A stretch of DNA of 64,000 nt from Salinibius halmophilus (GTDB lineage Bacteria > Pseudomonadota > Gammaproteobacteria > Pseudomonadales > Natronospirillaceae), in the NCBI RefSeq assembly GCF_003577475.1, contig NZ_QPEP01000012.1, positions 72,155 to 136,154 on the forward strand, in the 5' to 3' direction. The notes under the pieces are model-generated. The model worked only from the letters and a program-made list of their open reading frames with translations. It did not search any database and had not been told where the DNA came from. Every line of letters starts with the position of its first letter. Position 1 is the first letter of the stretch. A program made the position numbers and the translations under genes. Below, piece by piece: positions 1-8,758 of the stretch.

Positions 1-2
1 AC

Positions 3-2750
3 ACGCTCGAGATCTTCTTGGAAGAAGCCGAAGAGCTGGCGGAAACGATTCAGGCGCACCTAAATGATTGGCGCGATGCGCCAGAGAACATCAATATTCT
101 CACAGCGCTTCAGCGCGATTTGCACACCTTTAAAGGTGGCGCGCGCATGGCCGAGTTGCGACCTATTGGTGATTTAGCCCACGAGCTAGAATCACTTTAT
201 GAGCGCCTAGCTGATGGTCGATTGACGGTGTCTGCCGACAAAATGAAGCTGGCAGCAAGCTGCCAAGACCGTTTGCAAGACATGGTGCACGACATTGTAG
301 AACGCCAAGGTTGTCAGCCGGCACCAGATTTATTGAATGCTCTGCATTTAGAAATCTACGGTGAACCGTTAGCGCAATCAGAAGCGAGTGATGACACAGA
401 TGACGTCACTGTGTTGCCAGCATTCGATAATGACTTTGTTGCCAAACTTGATTTAAGTAACGAGTTGCTGGCGATCTTTATCGATGAAGCGCAAGAACTT
501 AACAAACAGCTGACGGCTGCATTGCAATCATTGCAACAAGATCATGGCAACCTAAATAGTGTTGATGAATGCAAACGCATTTTGCATACGCTGAAAGGTG
601 GCGCTCGTGTTGCGAATTTAGACAAACTCGGTCAGTTCTACCACGATTTAGAATCTGAGCTGGTCGCTCGAACCAGTGGTAATCGCGATATCAGCGCTGA
701 CTTTGTAGCAGCCTTGATTAGCGAGCATGACCTGTCAGCTGCCGCAATTGACCAAGTTCGCCAGCAGGTTACTGCAGACGTGCCAGTAGAGCCACAAGTG
801 CCGGAAGTACCGAAGGCTAAGCCTGCAAGCAAGCGCACCGGTCCAGATTTGCAACAGCCTAAACAAGCTGAAAAGCGTGCACAGCCTCAAGAGACTGTTC
901 GTGTACAAGCCGACCTGCTGGAGAACCTAGTTAACCTTGCCGGTGAGACGTCTATTTCACGTGCTCGTTTGGAAGAGCAAGTCAGTGAGTTTGGTTTCAC
1001 ACTCGAAGAGATGGAAGCGACGATCTCGCGCTTACGTGAGCAGGTGCGCCGGTTAGACGCCGAAACAGAAGCACAGGTTAGCTTCCGCCAAGAGCAGGTT
1101 GCCGAAATGGGTCAAGAAGAGTTCGACCCATTAGAAATGGACCGTTACTCAACCATTCAGCAGCTATCGCGTGCTTTGCTGGAATCCGCATCGGATATTT
1201 TCGACTTAAAAGCCTCCCTGGTAGACAAGTCGCGTGATGCCGAAACTGTGCTCGTGCAACAAAGCCGAATTAATACTGAACTGCAAGAAGGCCTCATGCA
1301 AACACGCATGGTGCCTTTCTCTCGCATGCTGCCACGTTTGCGCCGTGTTGTTCGCCAAATTGCAGCCGAACTGGGTAAACAAGTAGAGCTGCAAACGCGC
1401 AACGCCGACGGTGAGCTTGACCGCCAAGTGCTGGAGCGCCTTGTTGCGCCACTTGAACACATGCTGCGCAACGCCATTGACCATGGTATTGAGCTGCCGA
1501 GTAATCGAGCGGCTCAAGGTAAACCAGAGATGGGTACCATCACCATTGAAATCGCCCGCGAAGGTGGAGATGTGGTGTTGAATATTTCCGATGATGGCCA
1601 AGGTATTAATACCGACGCGATTCGCCGCAAAGGCATTGAGCGCGGCATGATTGAAGCCGATGCAGAGCTTACCCAAGAAGAATTACTGCAACTGTTGATG
1701 ACCGCAGGTTTCTCAACGGCTGAGTCAGTAACGCAGATTTCAGGACGTGGTGTAGGTCTTGATGTTGTGGCAAGTGAAATTCGCCAACTCGGTGGTTCGG
1801 TTGAGCTATACAGCGAACCACAAATTGGTACCAACTTCTTATTACGTATTCCGTTCACTGTATCGGTCAACCGCGCCTTGATGGTAGGCATTGGTGAAGA
1901 GCTTTATGCATTACCGCTGAATACCATTGAGGGTATTGTACGAGTACCAGAAGAAGAACTGATGGCACATATGAAGGCGAGCAACGCGACCTACCATTAT
2001 GGTGGTCAGGATTATCGCATTCGTTATTTGGGTGATGTATTGGGCACAGGCCACAATCCACGCCTTGATAACAATGGATTGCCATTGCCTGTGGTGCTCA
2101 TTAAAGGCCGTCACGCTGGCGATCACATTGCCGTGCACGTTGACGAGCTACTTGGCTCTCGCGAAATTGTGGTGAAATCAATTGGCCCTCAGTTCGCGCA
2201 AGTGGCGGGTCTGTCAGGTGCCACTATCCTCGGTGATGGCCGAGTGGTTGTGATTATTGATTTGGCAACGCTTGCTCGTACAGAGCAGGCCCTGTTGCAG
2301 CAGGAGCCAGAGAGAAACGCGCTCACCGATCAAAACCAGACCAAGGCGCGTTCTTTGGTAGAAGACGAACAATATACGGTCATGGTTGTCGATGACTCGG
2401 TGACGGTACGCAAGGTAACGACTCGCTTACTTGAACGTAACGGTTATAAAGCTGTAGTAGCGAAAGATGGTGCTGATGCACTATTAACCCTACAGGATAC
2501 GATCCCTGACTTGATGCTACTCGATATTGAGATGCCTCGCATGGACGGCTTTGAATTGGCAACACGCATGCGCCACGACGAACGTTTGTCGCATGTGCCA
2601 ATTATCATGATTACGTCTCGTACGGGCAGTAAGCACCGCGACCGTGCACTAGCGATTGGGGTCAATGAATACATGGGCAAACCGTTCCAAGAGGCTGCCT
2701 TGCTTGAGAACATTAAAAAACAGCTAGCGATTGCTGAAACCTTGGTTTAG
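3..2750 (+). CDS. chpA: ChpA-type hybrid chemotaxis histidine kinase (5' end outside window)
   Basis: Signalling kinase of a type IV pilus (Chp) chemotaxis-like system; the N-terminus lies off the left edge, since the frame is open to base 3. Counting from the TTG at 18, Hpt domains centre on His36 and His190 (both HT[FL]KGGAR). They are followed by a CheA-like dimerisation helix (about 296-430), an HATPase with N box around 481-489 (LRNAIDHG), G1 DDGQGI at 525-530 and G2 GRGVGL at 576-581, a CheW-like domain (about 615-755) and a C-terminal receiver with phosphoacceptor Asp836 and Lys888. Multiple Hpt domains plus a C-terminal receiver are typical of ChpA/PilL rather than flagellar CheA. chpB starts 5 bp after the stop, consistent with one operon. 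Confidence 0.93.
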   Translation, partial: TLEIFLEEAEELAETIQAHLNDWRDAPENINILTALQRDLHTFKGGARMAELRPIGDLAHELESLYERLADGRLTVSADKMKLAASCQDRLQDMVHDIVERQGCQPAPDLLNALHLEIYGEPLAQSEASDDTDDVTVLPAFDNDFVAKLDLSNELLAIFIDEAQELNKQLTAALQSLQQDHGNLNSVDECKRILHTLKGGARVANLDKLGQFYHDLESELVARTSGNRDISADFVAALISEHDLSAAAIDQVRQQVTADVPVEPQVPEVPKAKPASKRTGPDLQQPKQAEKRAQPQETVRVQADLLENLVNLAGETSISRARLEEQVSEFGFTLEEMEATISRLREQVRRLDAETEAQVSFRQEQVAEMGQEEFDPLEMDRYSTIQQLSRALLESASDIFDLKASLVDKSRDAETVLVQQSRINTELQEGLMQTRMVPFSRMLPRLRRVVRQIAAELGKQVELQTRNADGELDRQVLERLVAPLEHMLRNAIDHGIELPSNRAAQGKPEMGTITIEIAREGGDVVLNISDDGQGINTDAIRRKGIERGMIEADAELTQEELLQLLMTAGFSTAESVTQISGRGVGLDVVASEIRQLGGSVELYSEPQIGTNFLLRIPFTVSVNRALMVGIGEELYALPLNTIEGIVRVPEEELMAHMKASNATYHYGGQDYRIRYLGDVLGTGHNPRLDNNGLPLPVVLIKGRHAGDHIAVHVDELLGSREIVVKSIGPQFAQVAGLSGATILGDGRVVVIIDLATLARTEQALLQQEPERNALTDQNQTKARSLVEDEQYTVMVVDDSVTVRKVTTRLLERNGYKAVVAKDGADALLTLQDTIPDLMLLDIEMPRMDGFELATRMRHDERLSHVPIIMITSRTGSKHRDRALAIGVNEYMGKPFQEAALLENIKKQLAIAETLV

Positions 2751-2755
2751 CCACT

Positions 2756-3712
2756 ATGGGCACTCGCGCTGCAGTGATTGCTGATACGCCATTAAAGCGA
2801 CATTTTTATCGCAACTTATTGGCTGGGTTCGGCTGGCAGGTGGAAGTTTACGATCTTGCATTTCTGCAGCACGAAGTGCTGAGCAATGAGGCCGTTACGT
2901 TGTGGTTAGTGGACGCCAATGACTCGGATAATCTACCCGATGCATTGTTCGAACTGCCAGATGTGCTGTTTTGTGATGAGCAGGTGCCTAGTCCAGATTC
3001 TGTCGAAGCGTTGCGATTAACCCGGAGGTTGAAAGAGCGCTTTGCGGCGATGGGCCTAACTGTTTCGGCTAGTCGCAGTCATACGGCGGTGACACTGGCA
3101 ATTCCTGCTGCCATGCAGGCCAAGGCGCCAGACGATATTGAGCTTGTTGTTGCTGTTGCCGCCTCGGCAGGCGGACCGCGAGCGGTGGCGGAATTCTTCA
3201 ACGCTTTGCCAGCCAATTTGCCGGTGGCATTCTTATATGGCCAGCATATTGATGCGCCTTGCTGGCAAAGCCTGCCTGCTGCCGTTAGCAACAGCAAGCT
3301 AGAAGGCGTGTTAATTGAGGCGGATACTGAATTACATGCTTCAAGAGTGCACGTACTGCCGGTTGAAGGCATGTTGATGTTTGAACCGGACTGGCGCATG
3401 AAAACGATGGACGTGCCGTGGTCGGGCCCTTATTCGCCAAATTTTAATCAATTTTTACAGCTGTTTGCTCAGCAGTTCGGTGCCAAGTCTGTTGCGATTA
3501 TTTTTTCTGGCATGGACAACGATGGCGTTGAAGGCGCTAAATTTATTCAACAAGTGGGTGGTAAGGTATGGGCGCAGAGCTCAGAAAGTGCTGAGCAGCC
3601 GTCTATGCCTGATGCGGTTTCCGATGCTGGTGTGGTCGACTTTCGCGGCACACCTAGCCAGCTTGCTAACCACTTGGTGCAAACTATTATCGCGAGGAGA
3701 GGTCGAACATGA
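2756..3712 (+). CDS. chpB: ChpB, CheB-like protein-glutamate methylesterase
   Basis: Predicted to demethylate receptor glutamates in the pilus chemotaxis pathway. The C-terminal half is a CheB catalytic domain. Ser137 in AASAGGP, His164 in YGQHID and Asp256 in SGMDNDG match the Ser-His-Asp triad. The first 120 residues have no convincing receiver phosphorylation site, which fits ChpB-like proteins that differ from classical CheB. No strong ribosome binding site precedes the ATG, so coupling to chpA translation is likely. The stop overlaps the chpC start (ATGA). Confidence 0.85.
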   Translation: MGTRAAVIADTPLKRHFYRNLLAGFGWQVEVYDLAFLQHEVLSNEAVTLWLVDANDSDNLPDALFELPDVLFCDEQVPSPDSVEALRLTRRLKERFAAMGLTVSASRSHTAVTLAIPAAMQAKAPDDIELVVAVAASAGGPRAVAEFFNALPANLPVAFLYGQHIDAPCWQSLPAAVSNSKLEGVLIEADTELHASRVHVLPVEGMLMFEPDWRMKTMDVPWSGPYSPNFNQFLQLFAQQFGAKSVAIIFSGMDNDGVEGAKFIQQVGGKVWAQSSESAEQPSMPDAVSDAGVVDFRGTPSQLANHLVQTIIARRGRT

Positions 3713-4167
3713 CCCTGCAGAAAAAAACGCAAGAAGAAGCGCTATCAACACTTCTAATGCCGGTCGCTGGGCGCATTGTTATGGTACCCAACACGACCAT
3801 TGCGGAGATTATTCCCTATCAGTCCCCATTGTTGCGTGATGAATCCGGTCAAGCCTGGCGTTTGGGTAGTATCCCGTGGCGTGGCATTAACATCCCATTG
3901 ATTAGTTATGAAAAACTGCAAGGGCGAGGCCTTCCAAGTGCCAACATCAATACTCGAATCGCCGTTTTTAACCGCGTTAACGAGTCGTTCGAGTCGGGTT
4001 TTTGGGCGATGGTGATTCAAGGTATTCCTCGCCAACTAAAGGTTAATCCAGAGTCTCTACAGACGCTAGATAGGGCTGTTGAGGCAGGCGATGCACAATG
4101 GGCTGATAGCGAGTATGGTGCTGTGGTGATTCCAGACCTTGATTGGATTGAGCAGCAGTTAATCTAG
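3709..4167 (+). CDS. chpC: ChpC, CheW-like adaptor
   Basis: A 152-residue CheW-like protein expected to couple a chemoreceptor to the ChpA kinase. The sequence shows the CheW pattern of a hydrophobic core strand (LLMPVAGRIVMVPN), a loop ending in LGSIPWRG and an 'INIPLISYE' strand. The ATG overlaps the chpB stop by 4 bp and follows a good ribosome binding site (GAGGAGAGG). Its last 9 bases overlap the end of the convergent gene on the minus strand. Assignment as chpC rests mainly on order after chpA and chpB. Confidence 0.8.
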   Translation: MTLQKKTQEEALSTLLMPVAGRIVMVPNTTIAEIIPYQSPLLRDESGQAWRLGSIPWRGINIPLISYEKLQGRGLPSANINTRIAVFNRVNESFESGFWAMVIQGIPRQLKVNPESLQTLDRAVEAGDAQWADSEYGAVVIPDLDWIEQQLI

Positions 4168-4614
4168 AATAATTTGGCGTTTACGATCACAAGCAACGGT
4201 AGCCTCGCTACCGTTCAGCGATAAATCTAGGTGCTTACGATCTAGGCGTGTAATGGTGTAGCGAAATGTTGTTCCTGGTTGGAATCTGCCTTCAAGATTG
4301 GCGAGTTGCTCAAATCTAGGCTCGGCATCGCCAAGTATGAAGCTACGCTCTATCGTTACCTCAAGGGTGTCGCCTTCTTTCTGCCAGCTGTTGGTCAGCA
4401 ATATATTGTTTTCTAGCGCTACTTCATAACGAGCCAGGTTAAATTGCACTTCGCCAAAGCTATGGTGTTGATCGGGTAAAAAGTTTTCATTGGTAATGAG
4501 CGTCATCTCTGAGCCGTCTTCTAGTGGATATACGCCGTAGCAGGTCCAGCCACCAATTAAATCGGCCGCTTGCAGGTGAGCAGTGAGCAATAACAAAACG
4601 GGAAACCAACGCAC
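4159..4614 (-). CDS. small exported protein of unknown function
   Basis: A 151-residue protein that I do not recognise. The first 17 residues form a short signal peptide (hydrophobic VLLLLTA, cleavage likely after LQA or QAA). The mature part begins 'DLIGGWTCYGVYP' and is mostly predicted beta strand. Two cysteines (near residue 25 and near the C-terminus in VACDRK) could form a disulfide. The 'GGWTCYG...' start recalls lipocalin-like small secreted proteins, which is only an analogy. It lies between chpC and the AraC regulator and may be cotranscribed with the latter (12-bp gap). Confidence 0.6.
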   Translation of the reverse strand: MRWFPVLLLLTAHLQAADLIGGWTCYGVYPLEDGSEMTLITNENFLPDQHHSFGEVQFNLARYEVALENNILLTNSWQKEGDTLEVTIERSFILGDAEPRFEQLANLEGRFQPGTTFRYTITRLDRKHLDLSLNGSEATVACDRKRQIILD

Positions 4615-4626
4615 AATAACTCCTAA

Positions 4627-5481
4627 TTAGTTTGGTAACGACTGATGGTGACGACTACGATAGCTACTTGGCGTTAACCCTGTGTGAAGCTTAAATGCAG
4701 CCGAAAAATTTGCCGGCTCATCATATCCCACCGCTAAGGCAATTTGCGAAATGGGTGTGTTGGTCGTGGTGAGTAAACTACAAGCCCGACCCATTCGCAG
4801 CTGAATCAACTTTTTATTAGGGCTAATTTGTAGCCATTGCCTGCATTGCCTAACTAAGTGTGGCACAGAATAGTGAACCTGTTCGGCCATGCGCTCAAGG
4901 TTCCAGTTTTGCTCTAGGCGTTGATCAACATAGTCGAATAAACGTTGAAGCCTTAGTTGCGCCGCTGGAATAGCATGCTCAGTTTGCAGTGATAGGTCGC
5001 AAATATGAGTGAGTTGTTTCGCAATTAGGCGTAATAGTTTGCGATCATCAACATGTTTTGCCGTTTGATATATGCCTTCAACGGCGTGGTCGACTAGATT
5101 CGTGTAGCGGGTAGGCTGGTGCCAAGCTGTTGTACGATGAATGCTCTTCCAGTGTGCTTCTGGAGTAAGCATTAACCAACTAAAGTGCCAAGGCGCCTGG
5201 CTGACAATAAACTCGTTTTCTAACCCTGCAGGAATAAACACCATGCTGTCGGTTTGTAAGCAAATCTCACCCTGAGTACAGGTTAACCGACCTTCACCCG
5301 AGTTGGTGAATAATATCATGTGGAACTTTGGCTGGCGGCGATACATACGGTATCCGACCTGGGCGCGTGCTTTGCCAACTTGCAAGATGCCTTGTTCAAT
5401 GAGTGGAGGCAAGTCATCGCAATCGATAATCAGTTCCTCGGTTCCACTACCTTTTTGGCAAATATCCACACTCACAATCAA
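4627..5481 (-). CDS. AraC-family transcriptional regulator
   Basis: A 284-residue regulator. Residues about 25-130 form a cupin-like AraC ligand-binding domain. The last 100 residues carry the double helix-turn-helix, with recognition-type stretches LERMAEQVHYSVPHLVRQ and ISQIALAVGYDEPANFSAAF, ending in LTPSSYR as the family does. The ligand is not evident. In Pseudomonas an AraC-type gene (chpD) follows chpC, so a link to the chemotaxis genes is possible, but here the gene is inverted and separated by a small secreted protein. Confidence 0.85.
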   Translation of the reverse strand: MIVSVDICQKGSGTEELIIDCDDLPPLIEQGILQVGKARAQVGYRMYRRQPKFHMILFTNSGEGRLTCTQGEICLQTDSMVFIPAGLENEFIVSQAPWHFSWLMLTPEAHWKSIHRTTAWHQPTRYTNLVDHAVEGIYQTAKHVDDRKLLRLIAKQLTHICDLSLQTEHAIPAAQLRLQRLFDYVDQRLEQNWNLERMAEQVHYSVPHLVRQCRQWLQISPNKKLIQLRMGRACSLLTTTNTPISQIALAVGYDEPANFSAAFKLHTGLTPSSYRSRHHQSLPN

Positions 5482-5583
5482 CGCTGCCTTGTTACGTTTA
5501 GCCGCCAGATATGCATCCTATCGCACATTTTGCCCCTTTGGCATATTTGTACGCCATCGAAAAGTAAAAAAACTACTCTAACC

Positions 5584-5925
5584 ATGAGCAAGTTACGGCA
5601 GAGCAACGACATGGATGTACAATCCTCTCAAGCAACCCTACTTAAGCGTGTTGGCTTAGCAGCCATCGTACTAATGCAGCTACTTAGTGGCTCTATTTTT
5701 GTTGGTATCTATCAACTGCTGCAAAGTGCTGAACAGTTGAATCTTGTACAGCAGCTATTAAACCACGGCTGGCAGGCTTGGTTAGCCAATTGTCTTGTTG
5801 TATGTATATGGTTAGCCATTCGCCGACGCTGGTATGACCAGTTAGCGTTTTGGTGGTCGTTTGTTGTGGCGGTTGTAAGCATTACACTAATGGCACTGGT
5901 GATGACCAGTGCCATCCAGATCTAG
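5584..5925 (+). CDS. small three-helix membrane protein, unknown
   Basis: A 113-residue protein starting MSKLRQSNDM, with three hydrophobic segments (about residues 25-48, 68-83 and 90-112) and a basic RRRWYDQ loop between the second and third, consistent with an inner-membrane protein. An open frame continues upstream, but that part overlaps the AraC gene and has no membrane or signal character, so ATG 5584 is preferred; the ribosome binding site is weak. It ends with a 4-bp convergent overlap with folA. No family recognised. Confidence 0.55.
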   Translation: MSKLRQSNDMDVQSSQATLLKRVGLAAIVLMQLLSGSIFVGIYQLLQSAEQLNLVQQLLNHGWQAWLANCLVVCIWLAIRRRWYDQLAFWWSFVVAVVSITLMALVMTSAIQI

Positions 5926-6413
5926 CTCCGTTTATATTCACAAATACGATAGCGCATGCCGTTTTTACTGGTGTGCGTTTCGTTCTCTATCTCTGTCCAT
6001 TGCGCCCAGTCGACTTCGGGCGCATAAGCATCGCCGTCAATGTCGACATCAACTTTGGTAATGTAAAGCCGGTTTGCTAGTGGTAATAGGGCCTGATAGA
6101 TTTGCCCACCCCCCATGACAATAATTTCGCCAGCGCCAGTTAATAACGAGTTGGCGTAACTGACGGCTGATTGCGTGTCATGAAAGACTTCCACACCCTC
6201 ATGGTGCCAATGTGGGTCGCGGGTGATGACGATGTTTTCCCGATTTGGCAGAGGTCGGCCAATCGATTCAAATGTTTTGCGCCCCATGATTACCGGCTTA
6301 CCCGTTGTTTTAGCTTTAAAATGCTGTAAGTCTTCCGGTAGGTGCCATGGCAACTGATTACCTTTGCCGATAACGCCGTTGTTTGCCATTGCCCATATCA
6401 TTGCAATCTGCAT
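5922..6413 (-). CDS. folA: dihydrofolate reductase
   Basis: Reduces dihydrofolate to tetrahydrofolate with NADPH. The 163-residue length is normal for bacterial type I DHFR. The LPWHLPEDL segment carries the active-site Trp23 and acidic Asp28, and KPVIMGRKTFESIGRPLP and the GGGQIY cofactor loop are intact. It regenerates the folate oxidised by the thymidylate synthase encoded at 57.5-58.4 kb. Confidence 0.95.
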   Translation of the reverse strand: MQIAMIWAMANNGVIGKGNQLPWHLPEDLQHFKAKTTGKPVIMGRKTFESIGRPLPNRENIVITRDPHWHHEGVEVFHDTQSAVSYANSLLTGAGEIIVMGGGQIYQALLPLANRLYITKVDVDIDGDAYAPEVDWAQWTEIENETHTSKNGMRYRICEYKRS

Positions 6414-6578
6414 AGATGCATACCCTTATTGTGCGTTCCTGCGTAAAGTATACGGAAGATTCAGGCGCCACTCACCTGCTGGGTCAATAATGGGTGAGTA
6501 GCATAACGAGTTCCGAGAATGCCAACACTGGTAAGTGAAGTGCATTGTGTTGAGCTCTACAAACAATGAGGTAGTTCT

Positions 6579-7298
6579 TTGTATCCGTTTTATAAACGCA
6601 CGCTCGGCTGGTTAGCGGGTTTTATACTGTTATTTTTACTGGTTGGGTTGGTTTACTCATCACTCTACACCCTTTGGCAAATGTGGGTGGGGGGCTTGTC
6701 AGCGGAACTCGCCCAGCAGGCTACGAATGCAATGCTTAACTCGGCAACTGGCCTAGCATGGTTGATTTTATTGCAAGCCATTGTGTTTATCAGCTTTACG
6801 CTCGTGGCCATGTATCGTTTGCCTAATATGTCGATGAACTACTTTTTGGCATTTGCTCCGGTTAGTGCCAAAAACGGGTTTTGGTTGGCTGGGCTTTATG
6901 TGGCCTACTTAATCGGCCAGTTGATCATTGTTAACTGGTTAGCACTAGATAATGATGCATTCCTACACGGTGCGGCAGGCTCTCGCAGCTACTTCCTGCT
7001 AATTGGCTTAGCCGTGCTGGCGCCTATTTATGAGGAGTTGTTCTTTCGCGGCTATCTACATCAAGCGTGGCGCTATACCAAGCTTAGGTTTGTGGGCTCT
7101 GCTGTGATTATTTCGATTATTTTTGCGTTGTTGCATGGTGCCCAGTATGGCTGGGTACAGTTGGGCTTTATCTTTACCCTATCGATGTTGCTTAGCTATG
7201 CGCGTGAGCTAACGGGTAGTTTACGAGCGCCAATATACATTCACATGGTCAATAACTTTTTGCCGGCGCTTGGGTTGTTGTTTATTGAAGCGCAGTAA
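6579..7298 (+). CDS. CPBP-family intramembrane metalloprotease
   Basis: A 239-residue polytopic membrane protein with the CPBP (CAAX-protease/bacteriocin-processing) signature: EELFFRG with Glu152, Glu153 and Arg157, His186 in ALLHG, and His222/Asn226 in IHMVNN. These are the expected metal and catalytic positions. About six to seven hydrophobic helices span the rest. The start is taken as TTG at 6579, preceded at good distance by GAGGT; no ATG gives a better beginning. Substrate unknown. Confidence 0.82.
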   Translation: MYPFYKRTLGWLAGFILLFLLVGLVYSSLYTLWQMWVGGLSAELAQQATNAMLNSATGLAWLILLQAIVFISFTLVAMYRLPNMSMNYFLAFAPVSAKNGFWLAGLYVAYLIGQLIIVNWLALDNDAFLHGAAGSRSYFLLIGLAVLAPIYEELFFRGYLHQAWRYTKLRFVGSAVIISIIFALLHGAQYGWVQLGFIFTLSMLLSYARELTGSLRAPIYIHMVNNFLPALGLLFIEAQ

Positions 7299-7299
7299 G

Positions 7300-8751
7300 C
7301 TAGCTGCGCCAAAAATAGGGTGAGAACAATACCAGCAGGGTGAAAATCTCTAAACGCCCCAGTAGCATGGCTAAACAAAGTAACCATTTTGCCGCAGAGT
7401 TAAGGCTGGCCCAGTTGCTGCTGGCATCGCCTAAGGCTGGGCCTAGGTTGTTTAATGCCGACGAGGTAACCGACCACGTCGTTTCAAAGTCGATGCCAAG
7501 TGTTAGTAGAACAAAAAACACCGAAGCAAATACCACCACATAAACGGCAAAAAAGCCCCACACAGAGTTCACCACGTTTTCGTTTAGTGGCCTGCCGCCT
7601 ACTTTGATGCGAAAAATACCATTTGGGTGAATAAGCTTTTTAATCTCCCGCGTGCCTTGTTTCCATAACAACAAGATGCGCATGGCCTTCATGCCGCCAG
7701 CGGTTGAGCCTGCACAGCCGCCAATAAACGCAGCCAGTATTAGCAAGTAAGGCAGCATATGTGGCCAAGCAGTAAAGTCGGTTACTCCAAAACCTGTGGT
7801 GGTATGGTTAGCCACGGCGGTAAACAACCCATAGCGAAGCGCCTGCCATGGTGATTCGTAGGTGCTTTCTAATAATAAAAACAAAACCGTAATCGACACT
7901 ACGAAGACGATGGAGCCGAGAAAAAAGCGATATTCTGGATCTCGAAAATAGTGTTTTACCGAGCGATTGCGCCACAATGAAAAGTGCAGGGCGAAGTTGG
8001 CTGCGGCCAGCAGCATAAACACGACGGCAATCAGCTCAATTGCGACACTATCGTAATGACCAAGTGAGGCGTCGTGTGGGGAAAAGCCGCCAATGGCAAC
8101 CGTAGAAAAAGCGTGCAAAATGGCATTGAATGGGGTCATACCAGCCAGCCAGTACGCGAGCGCACAGGCAGCGGTAAAGACCACATAGATCAGCCAGAGG
8201 GCTTTTGCTGTACCCGCAATACGAGGGGTGATTTTGGAATCTTTTACTGGTCCAGGCGTTTCGGTTCGGTATAACTGCATGCCACCAATGCCAAGCATTG
8301 GTAAAATTGCCACAGCCAGAACAACGATCCCGAGTCCGCCTAACCACTGTAGCTGCTGGCGATACCAAAGAATTGAAGCAGGCAGCGAATCGAGACCAGA
8401 AATTACTGTTGCCCCAGTGGTCGTTAATCCAGAGAAACTTTCAAAAAACGAATCGGTAATGCCTAACTCAACGGCATTGGATAAGTAAAAAGGCAATGCC
8501 CCAGCAGCGCCCAGAACCAGCCAGAATAGGGTTGTAATCACAAAACCATCTCGGGTTCGCAGCTCGCCACGATAGGTGCGCACAGGCATCCAGAGCACAA
8601 AGCCTAGGAATAGTGTTATCGCTAATGCTTCCACCCAGACCGCCTCTTGGCCATCAACCAAAATGATCGACACAGCCAACGGTGGTAGGTTGCTAATGGA
8701 AAAAACCATCAGCAGAATGCCAAAGATGCGAAGGATGGAACGCCCGTGCAT
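7300..8751 (-). CDS. trkH: TrkH-family potassium uptake membrane subunit
   Basis: Potassium-translocating subunit of the Trk system in the inner membrane. It is 483 residues long with about ten or more hydrophobic segments and the repeated pore-loop pattern of Trk/Ktr proteins (for example SGLTTTGATV near 110, STVAIGGFSPHD near 220, TTTGFGVTDF and the SSALNNLGPALG pore near the C-terminus). A good GAGG ribosome binding site precedes ATG 8751. It follows trkA by 7 bp, so the gating protein and channel are made together. Confidence 0.93.
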   Translation of the reverse strand: MHGRSILRIFGILLMVFSISNLPPLAVSIILVDGQEAVWVEALAITLFLGFVLWMPVRTYRGELRTRDGFVITTLFWLVLGAAGALPFYLSNAVELGITDSFFESFSGLTTTGATVISGLDSLPASILWYRQQLQWLGGLGIVVLAVAILPMLGIGGMQLYRTETPGPVKDSKITPRIAGTAKALWLIYVVFTAACALAYWLAGMTPFNAILHAFSTVAIGGFSPHDASLGHYDSVAIELIAVVFMLLAAANFALHFSLWRNRSVKHYFRDPEYRFFLGSIVFVVSITVLFLLLESTYESPWQALRYGLFTAVANHTTTGFGVTDFTAWPHMLPYLLILAAFIGGCAGSTAGGMKAMRILLLWKQGTREIKKLIHPNGIFRIKVGGRPLNENVVNSVWGFFAVYVVVFASVFFVLLTLGIDFETTWSVTSSALNNLGPALGDASSNWASLNSAAKWLLCLAMLLGRLEIFTLLVLFSPYFWRS

Positions 8752-8758
8752 GATTACC

